Positions 4,804-5,255 of a stretch of DNA of 5,255 nt are shown here, one piece after another (position 1 is the stretch's first letter; each line of letters starts with the position of its first letter). Location of the stretch: NCBI GenBank assembly GCA_002899795.1, contig PPDG01000564.1, positions 1 to 5,255 of the forward strand. The letters run 5' to 3'. Made by a program: the position numbers and the translations under genes. The notes below the pieces were generated by a model that worked only from the letters and a program-made list of their open reading frames with translations, did not search any database and had not been told where the DNA came from. This DNA comes from Desulfobacteraceae bacterium (GTDB lineage: Bacteria; Desulfobacterota; Syntrophobacteria; BM002).

Positions 4804-4819
4804 CAAATTTTTCGTTGAC
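4799..4819. promoter_or_regulatory. Inverted repeat GTCAAC-N9-GTTGAC over the -35 box
   Basis: GTCAAC (4799-4804) and GTTGAC (4814-4819) form perfect 6-bp arms around a 9-base AT-rich spacer. The first arm overlaps the -35 hexamer of the activator promoter. The 15-base centre-to-centre spacing is near one and a half helical turns. A dimeric regulator bound here would repress or modulate the activator gene; autoregulation is one option. The symmetry is seen; the function is inferred. Confidence 0.4.
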
Positions 4820-4930
4820 CCACAGACTATAGTGTGGTAGCGTCGAATCACTCAATATTATCAACACATTATGCACAACTCATTTCTTTTGCTCCTGAAA
4901 TAGATCTTATTGATACAGGCTTTGGTTTGA
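4820..4930. other. Intergenic, nothing recognised
   Basis: AT-rich spacer between the divergent activator promoter and the repeat upstream of the GxxExxY gene. TTGCTC...17...GATACA near 4889-4917 is only a weak promoter-like pair on the + strand. No ORF with coding character or strong hairpin was seen. Confidence 0.3.
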
Positions 4931-4964
4931 AGTTAACCACAGAGGCACAGAGGCCACGGAGGAG
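4931..4964 (+). repeat. CACAGAGG-type dispersed repeat upstream of the GxxExxY gene
   Basis: AGTTAACCACAGAGG starts a run of three imperfect 8-base units: CACAGAGG at 4938-4945, CACAGAGG at 4946-4953 and CACGGAGG at 4955-4962. From memory, a TTAACCACAGAGGCACAGAG-like sequence is widespread in bacterial genomes and often precedes GxxExxY genes, as here. Its function is not known to me. Ribosome entry is unlikely, since it lies about 90 bases from the start codon. Confidence 0.6.
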
Positions 4965-4970
4965 GTAGGT

Positions 4971-5024
4971 TTTTCCCTGGCCGGGAGACGGCGGCCAGGG
5001 AAAAGAAACCGCCGGCTTCGCCGG
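4971..5024 (+). promoter_or_regulatory. Two GC-rich hairpins in the leader of the GxxExxY gene
   Basis: TTTTCCCTGGCC (4971-4982) pairs perfectly with GGCCAGGGAAAA (4993-5004) over a 10-base loop. Eight bases later CCGGC-TTC-GCCGG (5012-5024) forms a second stem. Stem 1 on the + strand is preceded by T and followed by A, so on the minus strand a short T-run follows it and it could terminate transcription from the right. On the + strand it would be a structured leader 30-80 bases before the start codon. Confidence 0.5.
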
Positions 5025-5053
5025 AAAAGCAGTAGTACTTGATGGGGGGCACC

Positions 5054-5255
5054 ATGGAGATCAACGACCTTACTGGCGAGGTCATTGGAGCAGCCATTGA
5101 AGTTCACAAGGCGCTTGGACCAGGGTTGCTCGAAAGTATTTACGAAGAATGCATTTGCATAGAGCTTCACTTGAGAGAGATTGCATACGAAAGGCAAAAG
5201 ACATTACCTCTAGAGTACAAAGGGGTAGGACTGGATAGCGCTTATCGACTGGATC
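5054..5255 (+). CDS. GxxExxY family protein, N-terminal part (cut by window end)
   Basis: The 67 visible residues match the N-terminus of the GxxExxY family (TIGR04256 / PF13366, PD-(D/E)XK nuclease-like). It opens MEINDLTGEVIGAAIEVHKA, and the name-giving motif is in GLLESIY (G24-x2-E27-x2-Y30). The conserved YERQKTLPLEYKG block follows at 45-57, then LDSAYRLD at the edge. Full members are about 125-140 aa and carry their nuclease-like acidic residues after this point, so catalytic competence cannot be judged. ATG 5054 is the usual family start; in-frame ATG 5042 and TTG 5039 are alternatives. A G6 run (5044-5049) serves as ribosome-binding site. The cellular role of the family is not established. 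Confidence 0.9.
   Translation, partial: MEINDLTGEVIGAAIEVHKALGPGLLESIYEECICIELHLREIAYERQKTLPLEYKGVGLDSAYRLD

Overview
The window looks like a piece of a Gram-negative bacterial chromosome, most likely a sulfate-reducer-type deltaproteobacterium (Desulfobacterota). That guess rests on family resemblance only. It combines a zinc-ribbon/TPR/aspartic-protease membrane protein, a receiver-less sigma-54 activator, a RAYT-type Y1 transposase with a REP-like repeat, and a GxxExxY protein preceded by CACAGAGG repeats. No 16S rRNA or other marker is present to confirm it.

Layout. (1) 1-1344: a promoter region with two overlapping inverted repeats, then a + strand gene for a membrane-anchored zinc-ribbon, TPR and retropepsin-like protein. 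(2) 1345-1514: a C-rich, G-poor 3' tract, then a 74-bp palindrome that probably carries the transposase promoter. (3) 1515-2001: a RAYT transposase 5' half fused back-to-back with the 5' end of an unrelated minus-strand secreted-protein gene; both are broken near 1845. (4) 2002-2636: a 16-bp palindrome, a 154-bp REP/MITE-like element, a start-less Cys-rich reading frame on the minus strand (2277-2492) and a nested inverted-repeat structure (2467-2632). (5) 2637-2897: an intact 86-aa minus-strand gene of a small conserved uncharacterised family, with a long structured leader and a candidate promoter near 3311-3340. (6) 3422-3540: a tract that is G-rich on the + strand, which is the C-rich 3' tail of the next gene. 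(7) 3541-4569: a minus-strand PspF-like sigma-54 activator with a strong sigma-70-type promoter (TTGACG-17-TAATAT), an overlapping inverted repeat and a possible 27-aa leader ORF. (8) 4921-5255: CACAGAGG repeats and hairpins, then the 5' part of a GxxExxY gene cut by the window end.

Interpretation. The two large intact genes are convergent, and both end in C-rich, G-poor tails next to a 15-bp motif (GGGATGTTTTGGGTA at 1448-1462 and 3436-3450, same orientation). The ~2 kb between the two copies holds gene fragments, repeats and one small intact gene, so it reads as an accessory insertion hotspot. Four accessory genes share GGGGCAC within 0-3 bases of their start codon; the two large genes do not. 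The least explained unit is the 86-aa gene, bracketed by an imperfect 56-bp hairpin upstream and a branched inverted-repeat structure starting four bases after its stop. No complete defence, CRISPR or retron system is visible.
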